A stretch of DNA of 64,000 nucleotides from Bacillus sp. BA3 (GTDB lineage: Bacteria > Bacillota > Bacilli > Bacillales > DSM-1321). Where the stretch lies: the NCBI GenBank assembly GCA_002835675.1, contig PIZR01000002.1, positions 1,093,878 through 1,157,877 on the forward strand, given 5' to 3'. Positions 45,124 to 54,832 of this stretch are shown piece by piece. A program made the position numbers and the translations under genes. A model generated the notes under the pieces. That model had not been told where the DNA came from, ran no database searches, and saw nothing but the letters and a program-made list of their open reading frames with translations. Numbering within the stretch: position 1 is the first letter of the stretch; each line of letters opens with the position of its first letter.

Positions 45124-46305
45124 TTAAATACACATATTCTCATAGATTACTGAAAGTCCCATTCCACCTGCCATACACAACGTTACCATTCCGTACTTAA
45201 CTTGTGAACGCAACATTTCATGCATCAGTGTGACTGTCAATTTTGCACCTGTTGCTCCTACAGGGTGACCAAGTGCAATTGCCCCTCCATTGACATTGAC
45301 AATATCCTGATTCAAATCTAACTCCTTGATCACTGCAAGTGCTTGGGCAGCAAAGGCTTCATTAAGTTCAATCAGTCCGATATCCTCTAACGATAGACCT
45401 GCTTTTGCCAATGCCTTTCGAGTCGCTGGTACGGGTCCAATCCCCATAACTCCAGGTTCAACTCCTGCACTGGCGAAAGCTTTTATTTTCAAGAGCGGTT
45501 TTAATCCCTTTTCTTCTGCTTGCTGCTTGGACATTAATAGTACAGCTGCAGCTCCATCATTCATAGGACAGGCATTTCCTGCCGTAATGGTTCCTTCATT
45601 TTTGAATACTGCTGGAAGACTGGCTAGTTGATCTAGATGAATGTCCTCGCGTACCCCTTCGTCATGGTTGAAGATTTGAAGTCCTTTTCGATCCTTGATT
45701 TTAAGCGAAATAATTTCTCTATCAAAGCGACCCTCTACTATAGCTTTACAAGCCTTCTTGTGGCTTTGATAAGCAAATTGATCCTGTTCTTCACGACGGA
45801 TACCGTATTTTTCAGCCAAGCGCTCGGCAGTTATTCCCATATGCTCATTTCCCAAGGAACATATTAATCCATCTGCCAGCAGAGCATCCTCCATCGTTAC
45901 GTTTCCAAATTTACCGCCCCATCTATTTTTCACGATATAAGGCACATTGCTCATGCTCTCCACTCCGCCGGCAATGATTACGTCTTCTTGACCAGCAGCG
46001 ATAGTTACAGCGGCGTTGGTAATGGCCTTTAAACCTGATCCACATGCTTTGATTACAACGTGGCCTGGGACACTGTGTGGGAAACATGCCATATGCGACG
46101 AAATTCGGGCCGAGTTTAGTCCGCCTCCGTGGACATAGCCATGTCCGAAAATCACTTCATTTACCTTCTCTTTATCCAACCCAGAATTATCCATTAAACC
46201 TTCCAATACTTGACGGCCCAATTCGGTAGCTTTAACATTCCGTAGTGATTTGCCAAAGGATCCAACTGCAGTTCGCGCTCCAGCAACGATGACAACCTCA
46301 TTCAT
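45124..46305 (-). CDS. Acetyl-CoA C-acetyltransferase (thiolase)
   Basis: A 393-residue thiolase. The nucleophilic Cys is in KACGSGLKAI (about 87), the His in GHPVGATGAK and the second Cys in TLCMAGGMG. It can cleave 3-oxoacyl-CoA to acetyl-CoA and a shortened acyl-CoA. Placed between the CoA-transferase and YodQ genes, it is proposed to cleave 3-oxo-6-acetamidohexanoyl-CoA. B. subtilis lacks a thiolase in its yod operon as recalled, so its presence here completes the route. AGAGGAGG precedes the ATG. Confidence 0.92.
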   Translation of the reverse strand: MNEVVIVAGARTAVGSFGKSLRNVKATELGRQVLEGLMDNSGLDKEKVNEVIFGHGYVHGGGLNSARISSHMACFPHSVPGHVVIKACGSGLKAITNAAVTIAAGQEDVIIAGGVESMSNVPYIVKNRWGGKFGNVTMEDALLADGLICSLGNEHMGITAERLAEKYGIRREEQDQFAYQSHKKACKAIVEGRFDREIISLKIKDRKGLQIFNHDEGVREDIHLDQLASLPAVFKNEGTITAGNACPMNDGAAAVLLMSKQQAEEKGLKPLLKIKAFASAGVEPGVMGIGPVPATRKALAKAGLSLEDIGLIELNEAFAAQALAVIKELDLNQDIVNVNGGAIALGHPVGATGAKLTVTLMHEMLRSQVKYGMVTLCMAGGMGLSVIYENMCI

Positions 46306-46324
46306 GCTTTTTTCCTCCTCTTAC

Positions 46325-46987
46325 CTATTCAATGGTGTTGACAGCAGTATGGATTTTCAACGTTGCCTCTGTATTCCTTATCACATCATCCACGGTATAT
46401 GGCGTCATGACTTCCTTCAGCACCAATCCCTCCGGTGTAACTTCCATGACTGCCATTTCCGTAATGATTAAATCCACACTCTGCTTTGCCGTCAATGGAA
46501 GCGTACATGTCTTCAAGATCTTCGATTCACCCTGCTTATTCACGTGATTCATCAGGACGATCACCTTTTTGGCTTTCTGGGCAAGTTCCATTGCCCCGCC
46601 CATCCCCGGCACCCGCTTTCCTGGGACGATCCAATTCGCCAAATCCCCTTTTTCACTCACTTCCAGGGCTCCAAGTATGGTGATGTCGATGTATCCTTTC
46701 CTGATCATTCCAAATGCCGTTGCACTGTCAAAGTAAGAAGCTCCCGGTACAGTGGTGATCGGGAAACCTCCCGCATTACAGAGGGCAGGATCTTCTTTCC
46801 CGGGATCAGGACTTGGACCGGTACCGAGAACTCCATTTTCCGCATGGAACAGCACAGAGATATCTTGAGGTATGTGATCTGCCACCAAGGTAGGGATGCC
46901 GATGCCTAAATTGACGATCAGTCCATCATGGATTTCCTTGGCGGCGCGTTTCGCGATGCGATTTCGTACATCTACTGCCATGCCCAT
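46325..46987 (-). CDS. yodR: 3-oxoacid CoA-transferase subunit B (YodR-like)
   Basis: About 220 residues of the beta subunit of a 3-oxoacid CoA-transferase. The catalytic Glu is in FHAENGVLGTGPSP; GVLGTG is the family loop. It pairs with the YodS subunit to transfer CoA from a donor such as succinyl-CoA or acetyl-CoA. ATG at 46987 with GGGGTG eight bases ahead is the start, overlapping the yodS end by 16 bases. This overlap suggests coupled translation and a 1:1 complex. Confidence 0.9.
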   Translation of the reverse strand: MGMAVDVRNRIAKRAAKEIHDGLIVNLGIGIPTLVADHIPQDISVLFHAENGVLGTGPSPDPGKEDPALCNAGGFPITTVPGASYFDSATAFGMIRKGYIDITILGALEVSEKGDLANWIVPGKRVPGMGGAMELAQKAKKVIVLMNHVNKQGESKILKTCTLPLTAKQSVDLIITEMAVMEVTPEGLVLKEVMTPYTVDDVIRNTEATLKIHTAVNTIE

Positions 46988-47670
46988 TTCCAATTCACCC
47001 CTTTTGTCGGAATCACCATATCTACATAAATGCCTGGTGTGGCAATACATTCCGGATCCAATTCGCCTGCAGGAACGATTTCCTCCACTTCAGCAATCGT
47101 GAAGGCTCCAGCCATCGCGACCAGCGGATTGAAATTACATGCAGTCTTGTCGTACACTAAATTCCCCAGCGAATCAGCTTTTTTGGCATGGACGATGCTT
47201 ACTTCAGCCGTCAAAGCGGTTTCCACCAAGTATTCTTTTCCTTCTATCACAATCTTGCTCTTGCCTTCTTCGGCTATCGTACCAATCCCGACATCGACAA
47301 AAATCCCGCCTAAGCCTACACCGCCAGCACGAATCCGTTCAGCCAATGTCCCTTGCGGTGAAAATTCGACTTGCAGCTTCCCTTTAGTCATGAGCCTGCC
47401 GGCATAAGGATTGGATCCGATATGCGAGGCAATCACTTTCTTTGCCCTTTCAGCAGTCACAAGCCGGCCTATGCCAATGTCAGGAAATCCTGTATCATTG
47501 CCAATCAAGGTCAAATCCTTAACACCCTTGGCCAGGATACCCTGCACGAGCGTGGGGGGAGTCCCCACTCCGCCAAATCCGCCATACATGAGCGTGCATC
47601 CATCGGAAATATGCTCCAGTGCTTCTTCCAGGGTCACAATTTTGTTTTTCTTCGTAATGACCTGCTTCAT
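46972..47670 (-). CDS. yodS: 3-oxoacid CoA-transferase subunit A (YodS-like)
   Basis: About 232 residues of the alpha subunit: GGFGGVGTPPTLVQG near the N terminus, [31 protein letters not shown] and a SLGNLVYDKTACNFNP region. It forms the CoA-transferase with YodR. The start is the ATG at 47670 with AGGAGG six bases ahead; the frame opens further up. It lies 10 bases downstream of the aminotransferase stop. Confidence 0.9.
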   Translation of the reverse strand: MKQVITKKNKIVTLEEALEHISDGCTLMYGGFGGVGTPPTLVQGILAKGVKDLTLIGNDTGFPDIGIGRLVTAERAKKVIASHIGSNPYAGRLMTKGKLQVEFSPQGTLAERIRAGGVGLGGIFVDVGIGTIAEEGKSKIVIEGKEYLVETALTAEVSIVHAKKADSLGNLVYDKTACNFNPLVAMAGAFTIAEVEEIVPAGELDPECIATPGIYVDMVIPTKGVNWKWAWQ

Positions 47671-47680
47671 ACCGTTCCTC

Positions 47681-49048
47681 CTAAATAGCCTGCATGTCCT
47701 CAATCAAACCTTCCGAGTGTAATTCACGCTGCAACTCTTCAAGGGAAGCTTCCAGTATCTTGACGAGGCGATCGATTTCTTCATTCGTAATGATTAATGG
47801 CGGAGATAGGATAACCGCATCACCAGCGATTCCTTCAATCGCACCTGCAGCAGGATAGATCAACAATCCCTTCGCAAACGCCTTATTGACAAGCCTAGTG
47901 GTCAGGCCGATTTGCAAGTCGAATGGCGTTTTTGAAATCCGATTGGAGACAAACTCAAGTCCGAGGAGAAGCCCTTTCCCCCGTACATCACCAATGATGT
48001 CGAATTTCCCAGCCAATCCTTGCAGCTTCTTAAATAGATATTGACCTTTCTCTTCCGCTGCCTGAACCAGGTCATTTCCCTCAATGTAGGAAAGCACTTC
48101 CAATGAAACGGCTGCAGATAGAGGATTTGCACTATATGTGTGTCCAGCCATGATTGAATTCGAGCCTTTTAAAATGGGCTCCATGACACGGTCACTAACC
48201 ATTGTGGCTGCCATTGGAGTATAACCGGCGCTCATTCCTTTACCCAATGCGATGATATCCGGGTCAACTCCCCAATGTTCCATAGCGAACATTTTTCCTG
48301 TCCGTCCGATTCCCGTCATTACCTCATCGGCGATAAAGAGAATGTCATAGTTTTCGCAGATTTCCTTAATCCTTTGATAGTAACCATCCGGCGGTGTTAC
48401 AGCACCAGCGGATGCCCCGATGATCGGTTCTGCGATGAAAGCTGCGATATTCTCGGAGCCGACCCTTTGAATGGCTGTTTCCAGTTCATTTGCACACTGA
48501 AGCTTGCAGCCGGAAAATTCATTATTATAAGGACATCGATAACAGTAGGGGGCGGAAATGCTAGGGAAATCTTCCAATAGCGGAACAAAACGCTTTCTCC
48601 TCGGTACATGACCTGACATCGATAAAGCGCCCATCGTAATCCCATGATAACTCGTCCATCTGGAGACGATACGATTTTTACGCTCATATCCTTTTTCTTG
48701 CCAATGCTGAATCGCTATCTTCATCGCCGTTTCGGTCGCTTCGGATCCGCTATTCACGAAAAATGACCAATTCAAATCCCCTGGAGCCAAATCACTTAGC
48801 TTTTTGGCCAATGCCTCTGCGGCTTCACTCGTAAAATGAGACCTGTATGCAAAAGAAACTTTGCGGGCCTGCTCCGTCATTGCATCGACAACGTCCATTA
48901 CACCATGGCCAATACTTGCCGTAACAGCACCTGATGATCCGTCTATATACTGCTTTCCATCTGTATCATAAAGATAAATTCCATTCCCATGAGAGATAGT
49001 GGGATAGTCATGATCTAAAGTAGGCTTAATCAAATAATTGCGTGTCAT
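47681..49048 (-). CDS. yodT: Class III aminotransferase (YodT-like)
   Basis: A PLP-dependent class III aminotransferase of about 455 residues. It shows the YHGITMGALSMSG region, the EPIIGASAGAV motif, the FIADEVMTGIGRTG Asp, and the PLP lysine in IIALGKGMSAGYTPM. In the operon it should remove the beta-amino group of N6-acetyl-beta-lysine to give a 3-oxo acid. The start at 49048 has AAGGAG eight bases ahead; the frame opens further up. Confidence 0.9.
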   Translation of the reverse strand: MTRNYLIKPTLDHDYPTISHGNGIYLYDTDGKQYIDGSSGAVTASIGHGVMDVVDAMTEQARKVSFAYRSHFTSEAAEALAKKLSDLAPGDLNWSFFVNSGSEATETAMKIAIQHWQEKGYERKNRIVSRWTSYHGITMGALSMSGHVPRRKRFVPLLEDFPSISAPYCYRCPYNNEFSGCKLQCANELETAIQRVGSENIAAFIAEPIIGASAGAVTPPDGYYQRIKEICENYDILFIADEVMTGIGRTGKMFAMEHWGVDPDIIALGKGMSAGYTPMAATMVSDRVMEPILKGSNSIMAGHTYSANPLSAAVSLEVLSYIEGNDLVQAAEEKGQYLFKKLQGLAGKFDIIGDVRGKGLLLGLEFVSNRISKTPFDLQIGLTTRLVNKAFAKGLLIYPAAGAIEGIAGDAVILSPPLIITNEEIDRLVKILEASLEELQRELHSEGLIEDMQAI

Positions 49049-49127
49049 GTCATCTCTCCTTTTAACGTTCGTACCCACGTGCTTCATTCTATTAATCAAT
49101 TAATTTCGCAGATTAAAAAAAACTAGT

Positions 49128-50235
<1,108 letters not shown>

Positions 50236-50300
50236 TATGTACCCCCCTTATTTAAAGAATTCGGGAGAAGAGATGCATATCATCCGCTTCTCCCGGCATT

Positions 50301-50567
50301 CTATTTCCAATTAAATAATTTTTTGATAGGTGCCTGAAGAAGCTGATCATACGTAAACTCATCAGGATATTCACTCACATCATAGATGGATAAGGCTTCA
50401 TCCACCTTTTGATTCATCGAATCAGACACATAGATTCCACATTCAGGACAGTTCAAGGCTGGAACTTGAAGGACTTTTATTGAGCGTTTCCCGTCAGGCA
50501 TGATCCAGTAACAATCCTTCTTTTCGCTTTCTTCTACGTTTGGGGCATTGCACCACAAGCAGTCCAT
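50301..50567 (-). CDS. yokU: YokU-like zinc-finger protein
   Basis: A small protein of about 88 residues with two CxxC knuckles (CLWCNAP and CPECGIYV), a YgiT/MqsA-type zinc finger. It lies just after kamA. The start is the second ATG (50567), which has AGGAGG seven bases upstream; the first ATG would be too close to it and would overlap the kamA stop. A yokU-type gene next to kamA is typical of Bacillus; the role is unknown. Confidence 0.75.
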   Translation of the reverse strand: MDCLWCNAPNVEESEKKDCYWIMPDGKRSIKVLQVPALNCPECGIYVSDSMNQKVDEALSIYDVSEYPDEFTYDQLLQAPIKKLFNWK

Positions 50568-50569
50568 CT

Positions 50570-52021
50570 TCATTCCTCCTTGCCGTCAGATTTCACCGAG
50601 CCACTGGCGGCCATGGCGTTCTTTTTTTCTTGGGCTAACCTTAATTTTTCCTTCATTTCATCCCGTTTATCACGGCGATCCTTCAAGGAAGCATGTTCGT
50701 CAGTGCTTTCATACGATTTTCTCTTGTCAAGACGACGAAGGCCCTCTGGTACCAAGTTGAATTTCTCATCCGTCATGAGTGCGGAAATCCCGACGGCTTC
50801 TTTCCTATCCGCAGTACCATACACTTCATCAAAGTAAGCATCCGCACTGCCGGCAACATAATTCTTCGGCTCCGGATAACTTGTGATCACTCCTTCAAAG
50901 TTCCGTAAAACGACTTTATCCGGACTTTGCGAAAGAAGGTAATTCGGAGTCAAGGCAATCTTTCCGCCTCCGCCAGGAGCATCCACCACAAAAGTTGGCA
51001 CCGCATATCCTGATGTATGGCCGCGCAGCGCTTCAATGATTTCCAGTCCTTTTGAAACCGGCGCCCGGAAATGGCCAATCCCTTCAGATAGATCACATTG
51101 ATAAATGTAATAAGGTCTTACCCTCGCTTTAACACAGTCATGCATAAGCTTTTTCATGATATGTACACTATCGTTGATACCAGCCAGGATGACTGCCTGA
51201 TTACCAAGCGGCACCCCTGCCATCGACAGCATATCACATGCTTTTTTCGCTTCATCCGTCAGTTCAAGTGAATGATTGAAATGCGTATTCAACCAAACCG
51301 GATGGTATTTTTTCAGAATATTACATAAATTTTCCGTGATCCTCTGCGGGAAAACGACCGGTGCACGTGTGCCGATCCGAATGATTTCCACATGCGGTAT
51401 GGCACGTAAGTTACTCAATACGTATTCAAGGATCTTATCATTGATCAACAGGCCGTCTCCTCCAGAGATCAGCACGTCCCTCACTTCCGGAGTGTTCCGG
51501 ATATATTCAATCGCCCCGTCAAGCTGCTTCTTGGGAACACCCATGCCTACCTGACCTGAAAAACGGCGTCGCGTACAATATCTGCAGTACATGGAGCATT
51601 GGTTCGTTACAAGGAATAGAACCCGATCCGGATAACGATGCGTCAATCCAGGAACAGGGGAATCCTCATCCTCATGCAGCGGATCCTCCAAATCATATCT
51701 AGTCTTGTTCATTTCTGCCGAAAGCGGTACCGACTGTAAACGAATCGGACAGCGAGGATCATCGGGATTCATCAATGAAGCATAATAAGGCGTAATGTTC
51801 AACGGAATCGTTTGAGTCGAAATCCGGACTCCTTCCTCTTCATCCGGTGTCAAGTTGACGACCTTTTTCAGATCATCCAGTGTTTTAATCGTATTGGTCA
51901 ATTGCCAGATCCAATCATTCCACTGCTCTTCCGTTACATCCTTCCATAATTCGATATCATTATAATGCCTGCGTCCACCTAGGTATTCTTTATTTTTTAC
52001 ATCCATTCCCATCAAATTCAT
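50570..52021 (-). CDS. kamA: Lysine 2,3-aminomutase
   Basis: A 483-residue radical-SAM, PLP-dependent enzyme that converts L-lysine to beta-lysine. It has the iron-sulfur motif CSMYCRYCTRRR (CxxxCxxC), ISGGDGLLINDKILEYVLSN, IRIGTRAPVVFPQRI and the zinc-binding C-terminal region. It is the first gene of the operon. The start is ATG at 52021, with GGGGGC upstream. A sigma-54 promoter lies 41-58 bases upstream. Confidence 0.95.
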   Translation of the reverse strand: MNLMGMDVKNKEYLGGRRHYNDIELWKDVTEEQWNDWIWQLTNTIKTLDDLKKVVNLTPDEEEGVRISTQTIPLNITPYYASLMNPDDPRCPIRLQSVPLSAEMNKTRYDLEDPLHEDEDSPVPGLTHRYPDRVLFLVTNQCSMYCRYCTRRRFSGQVGMGVPKKQLDGAIEYIRNTPEVRDVLISGGDGLLINDKILEYVLSNLRAIPHVEIIRIGTRAPVVFPQRITENLCNILKKYHPVWLNTHFNHSLELTDEAKKACDMLSMAGVPLGNQAVILAGINDSVHIMKKLMHDCVKARVRPYYIYQCDLSEGIGHFRAPVSKGLEIIEALRGHTSGYAVPTFVVDAPGGGGKIALTPNYLLSQSPDKVVLRNFEGVITSYPEPKNYVAGSADAYFDEVYGTADRKEAVGISALMTDEKFNLVPEGLRRLDKRKSYESTDEHASLKDRRDKRDEMKEKLRLAQEKKNAMAASGSVKSDGKEE

Positions 52022-52061
52022 TTAAAATGCCCCCTTATTCTAAGAACTTATATATATACTC

Positions 52062-52079
52062 TCGCAAGAATGATGCCAA
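52062..52079 (-). promoter_or_regulatory. Sigma-54 (-24/-12) promoter of the lysine operon
   Basis: TTGGCATCATTCTTGCGA on the minus strand: GG at -24 and GC at -12, exactly 10 bases apart, close to the consensus TGGCAC-N5-TTGCA. The transcript start is expected near 52053. The adjacent gene encodes a sigma-54 activator. Confidence 0.85.
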
Positions 52080-52145
52080 CATTGATAACAAGGAAATCAT
52101 AAGCAAATGGGGGGAAACCTAGCTGAAAATCGCAAGATATTTTTC

Positions 52146-52157
52146 ATTATGCATAAT
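52146..52157. promoter_or_regulatory. Candidate activator site upstream of kamA
   Basis: ATTATGCATAAT is a perfect 12-bp palindrome about 70 bases upstream of the -24 box, the usual distance for an enhancer of a sigma-54 activator. Two direct TTGC-N-CCAG repeats lie nearby on the plus strand (TTGCAGCCAG and TTGCGCCAGG). Confidence 0.4.
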
Positions 52158-52186
52158 TTTTTGCAGCCAGATTCTTTGCGCCAGGC

Positions 52187-52228
52187 AATAAAAAAAGAAG
52201 GCTCTCTTTACACAAGAGCCCTCTTCAC
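52187..52228 (-). terminator. Terminator of the sigma-54 activator gene
   Basis: On the minus strand GAGGGCTCTT and AAGAGAGCCTTC form a stem with a short loop followed by seven T. It insulates the activator gene from kamA. Confidence 0.8.
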
Positions 52229-52275
52229 GTTACATCATGATCAAGAAAGTGACAGCGTTTCCAAAAAACCTGAAT

Positions 52276-53733
52276 TCACTTGGTTTCCTTCGACCCTGCC
52301 GTATAAACTTTTTCAATGCCGTACTTGTTTAACTTATATTGCAATCCCTGCCTTTTAATATTCAGGGCTTCTGCCGTTTTGCTGATATTCCCGTTATATT
52401 TCTCGAACATATTGATGATCATTTCCCTTTCCATTTCTTCAAGAACGACAGGTAAATCAATCCTGTTTTTCAATGGGGAAGGCTGGCTCTGCGCATTTGC
52501 TGCAGCATAATTTCCTGACGGGAAAAGATAAGCAGGAAGATGATGTTCATCAATCATATCTTCCCCAGCGTCCATGACGTTAAAGGTTAACTCGATGGCA
52601 TGTCCCAGCTCACGAATGTTCCCTGGCCATGGATATTGAAGAAGCCGCTGCATCGCCTTATGACTGATCCCGCGCACTTCCGTAAAAAATGATTTGTTGA
52701 ATTTTAGAATAAAGTGATTGACGATTTCCGGAATATCCGTTTTACGCTCCGAAAGAGAAGGCATCTGGATCGTCACGACATTGAGGCGAAAGAATAAATC
52801 CGAGCGAATGATTCCCCGCTCCAACGCCTCTTCTGGAGAAATGTTCATCGCAGCAATGATTTTCACACTAATCTTTTGCTCTTTCGAACCTCCAACACGG
52901 CGCACCTCACCTTCCTGTAGCACTCGCAGCAATTTTGCCTGCAGGCCGAGGTCGAGGCTATTCAGCTCATCAAGGAAAAGGGTACCGCCATTTGCCTGTT
53001 CAAAAATGCCCATGCGATCCATCGCTCCGGTAAAAGCCCCTTTCGTCGTACCGAACAGCAGCCCCTCCATCAATTCCTTGGGAACAGCCGCACAGTTTTG
53101 CGCGATGAATGGCTGATTTCGCTGAGCACTTACATTATGTATACTTTGAGCGACAAGTTCCTTCCCTGTCCCTGTTGGTCCATAAATCATGACTGGGGAA
53201 TGTGTACGGGCCGCTTTTTTCGCCAAGGAAATCGCTTGCTGAAAAGCAGGGCTATTACCAATCAAATCACTAAAATGATAGGTCGCCGTCCCTTCAGAGA
53301 ACTTATTTTTCCTATGGGTCTCGGCCAGCTGGGAACGCAAATCGACAATTTGGTCATACATGTTCATGACCTTCGTAATATCCTTTGCGATTTCCACTGC
53401 ACCAATGATTTCACCATCCTCATACAAAGGATACGTACTATTGATGGACGTTATCTTTTTCTCCTTTAAGTTGACATATGTTTGAATGGACTCAATCGTT
53501 TCATTGCCTTTTTCCAATGCTACATGCAGCGTACTGGATTCATCAGTCAATGAAGGATAAAGCTGAAAAATATTCTCCCCCAGCACCTGCTCACGATCAA
53601 GCCCGTCGATATGTGCCATCATTTCATTGTAAAAAACCGTATCCCCATCTTTATTCACAATATGGACACCCACATTGATCACATTCAATATCCATTCAAA
53701 TTGAGTGGAAAACTGATTTACTGAAGATTTCAT
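52276..53733 (-). CDS. Sigma-54-dependent activator (PAS, AAA+, Fis), lysine operon
   Basis: A RocR/BkdR-like activator of about 485 residues. An N-terminal PAS domain (about 10-125) is followed by the AAA+ domain: Walker A GPTGTGKE, the sigma-54 contact loop GAFTGA, and a GTLFLDELNSL Walker B. The C-terminal Fis helix-turn-helix has NGNISKTAEALNIKRQGLQY. It likely senses lysine or a breakdown product through PAS and activates the kamA promoter. ATG at 53733 has GGAG eight bases upstream; the frame also opens at 53757. Confidence 0.9.
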   Translation of the reverse strand: MKSSVNQFSTQFEWILNVINVGVHIVNKDGDTVFYNEMMAHIDGLDREQVLGENIFQLYPSLTDESSTLHVALEKGNETIESIQTYVNLKEKKITSINSTYPLYEDGEIIGAVEIAKDITKVMNMYDQIVDLRSQLAETHRKNKFSEGTATYHFSDLIGNSPAFQQAISLAKKAARTHSPVMIYGPTGTGKELVAQSIHNVSAQRNQPFIAQNCAAVPKELMEGLLFGTTKGAFTGAMDRMGIFEQANGGTLFLDELNSLDLGLQAKLLRVLQEGEVRRVGGSKEQKISVKIIAAMNISPEEALERGIIRSDLFFRLNVVTIQMPSLSERKTDIPEIVNHFILKFNKSFFTEVRGISHKAMQRLLQYPWPGNIRELGHAIELTFNVMDAGEDMIDEHHLPAYLFPSGNYAAANAQSQPSPLKNRIDLPVVLEEMEREMIINMFEKYNGNISKTAEALNIKRQGLQYKLNKYGIEKVYTAGSKETK

Positions 53734-53920
53734 TTCTTCATCTCCGTTCTCTGCCATTTGATAGAATCACCTGTAAATTATAGCATTTAATGGGAAACAT
53801 TCATCTCTTTAATCTTATTAAAATCAAACTTCAACACAAAAGCAATAGAATACTAAGGTCAAATAAAGGAATCTCGCATTAAGCCAAGAAGATTATATAA
53901 GAAAATATAAAATTCTAGGG

Positions 53921-54442
53921 GTGAGTCGGATTACAGAACGAAGCAAAGAAACGAAAATAGAAATTAAACCGTGGGAAGATAAAGACCTTGAATTACTATT
54001 TCAACTAAATGCCCCAGAAATGATGGAACATCTTGGCGGACCAGAAAGTAATGAACAAGTCCTGAAACGCCATCAACGGTATCTACAGATTGGAGATAAA
54101 GGATGCATGTTTAGCATCAACTCATTTCCAGAGGCAGAGGCGGCCGGTTCCGTTGGCTACTGGCAAAAAGTGTGGAACGATGAAAATGTGTATGAAATCG
54201 GTTGGAGCGTCCTCCCTTCCTTCCAAGGAAAAGGAATCGCATCTCATGCCGTGAAGGCACTGATAGAGAAAATCATAGCCGAACGAAAATACAAATACAT
54301 TCACGCTTTCCCTTCCATCAATAATCCTGCATCAAACGCGATTTGCCGCAAGCTCGGATTCAACCTCATCTCCGAATGTGAATTCGAATACCCGCTGGGG
54401 AGCTTTATGCGATGCAATGATTGGTGCCTCGAACTTGAATGA
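53921..54442 (+). CDS. GNAT-family N-acetyltransferase
   Basis: A 173-residue GNAT protein of the RimJ/RimL type: IEIKPWEDKDLELLFQL, IGWSVLPSFQGKGIASHAV (acetyl-CoA loop) and SINNPASNAICRKLGF. The GTG at 53921 has almost no free ribosome site. The ATT at 53930 has AGGGGTG six bases ahead and may be a rare start; ATT initiation is otherwise known mainly from infC-type genes. The substrate is unknown. Array E begins at its stop codon. Confidence 0.83.
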   Translation: MSRITERSKETKIEIKPWEDKDLELLFQLNAPEMMEHLGGPESNEQVLKRHQRYLQIGDKGCMFSINSFPEAEAAGSVGYWQKVWNDENVYEIGWSVLPSFQGKGIASHAVKALIEKIIAERKYKYIHAFPSINNPASNAICRKLGFNLISECEFEYPLGSFMRCNDWCLELE

Positions 54443-54760
54443 ATTCTTGCCAGGGGAAGTCGAATTATGCTGGGTTTAGGTGAATTATTTCCCGGGAAAG
54501 TCGAATTATTCCCGGGTAGGTCGGATAAGCTTGAAGTATGTCGAATTATTTCCGCGTGGATCAAATTATTCCCGGGGTAGGTCGGATTATTGCCAGGGTA
54601 GGTCGGATTTTTCCTGAGATAGGTCGGATTATTGCCAGGGTAGGTCGGATTTTTCCTGAGATAGGTCGGATTATTGCCAGGGTAGGTCGGATTTTTCCTG
54701 AGATAGGTCGGATTATTCCCGGGGTAGGTCGGATTTTTCCTGAGATAGGTCGGATTACAT
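54440..54760. repeat. Tandem array E (21 bp period, 42 bp higher order)
   Basis: Begins at the GNAT stop. Degenerate units (AAGTCGAATTATTCCCGGG) give way to a clean array in which GGTCGGATTATTGCCAGGG and GGTCGGATTTTTCCTGAGA alternate, making a 42-bp double unit repeated at least three times. It belongs with arrays A and B. No gene lies in 54443-54832. Confidence 0.9.
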
Positions 54761-54832
54761 CCCATCCGCTAACCATTCATATACTGCTCAAAGGATAAAA
54801 CCTGAAAATGAAGTTTTATATCTTAATGATGG

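Noticed and set aside
54301..54765. Open frame with NPTYLRKNPTYPGN repeats on the minus strand
   Set aside because: It is array E translated; the 21-bp unit lacks stops in several frames, and there is no ribosome site.
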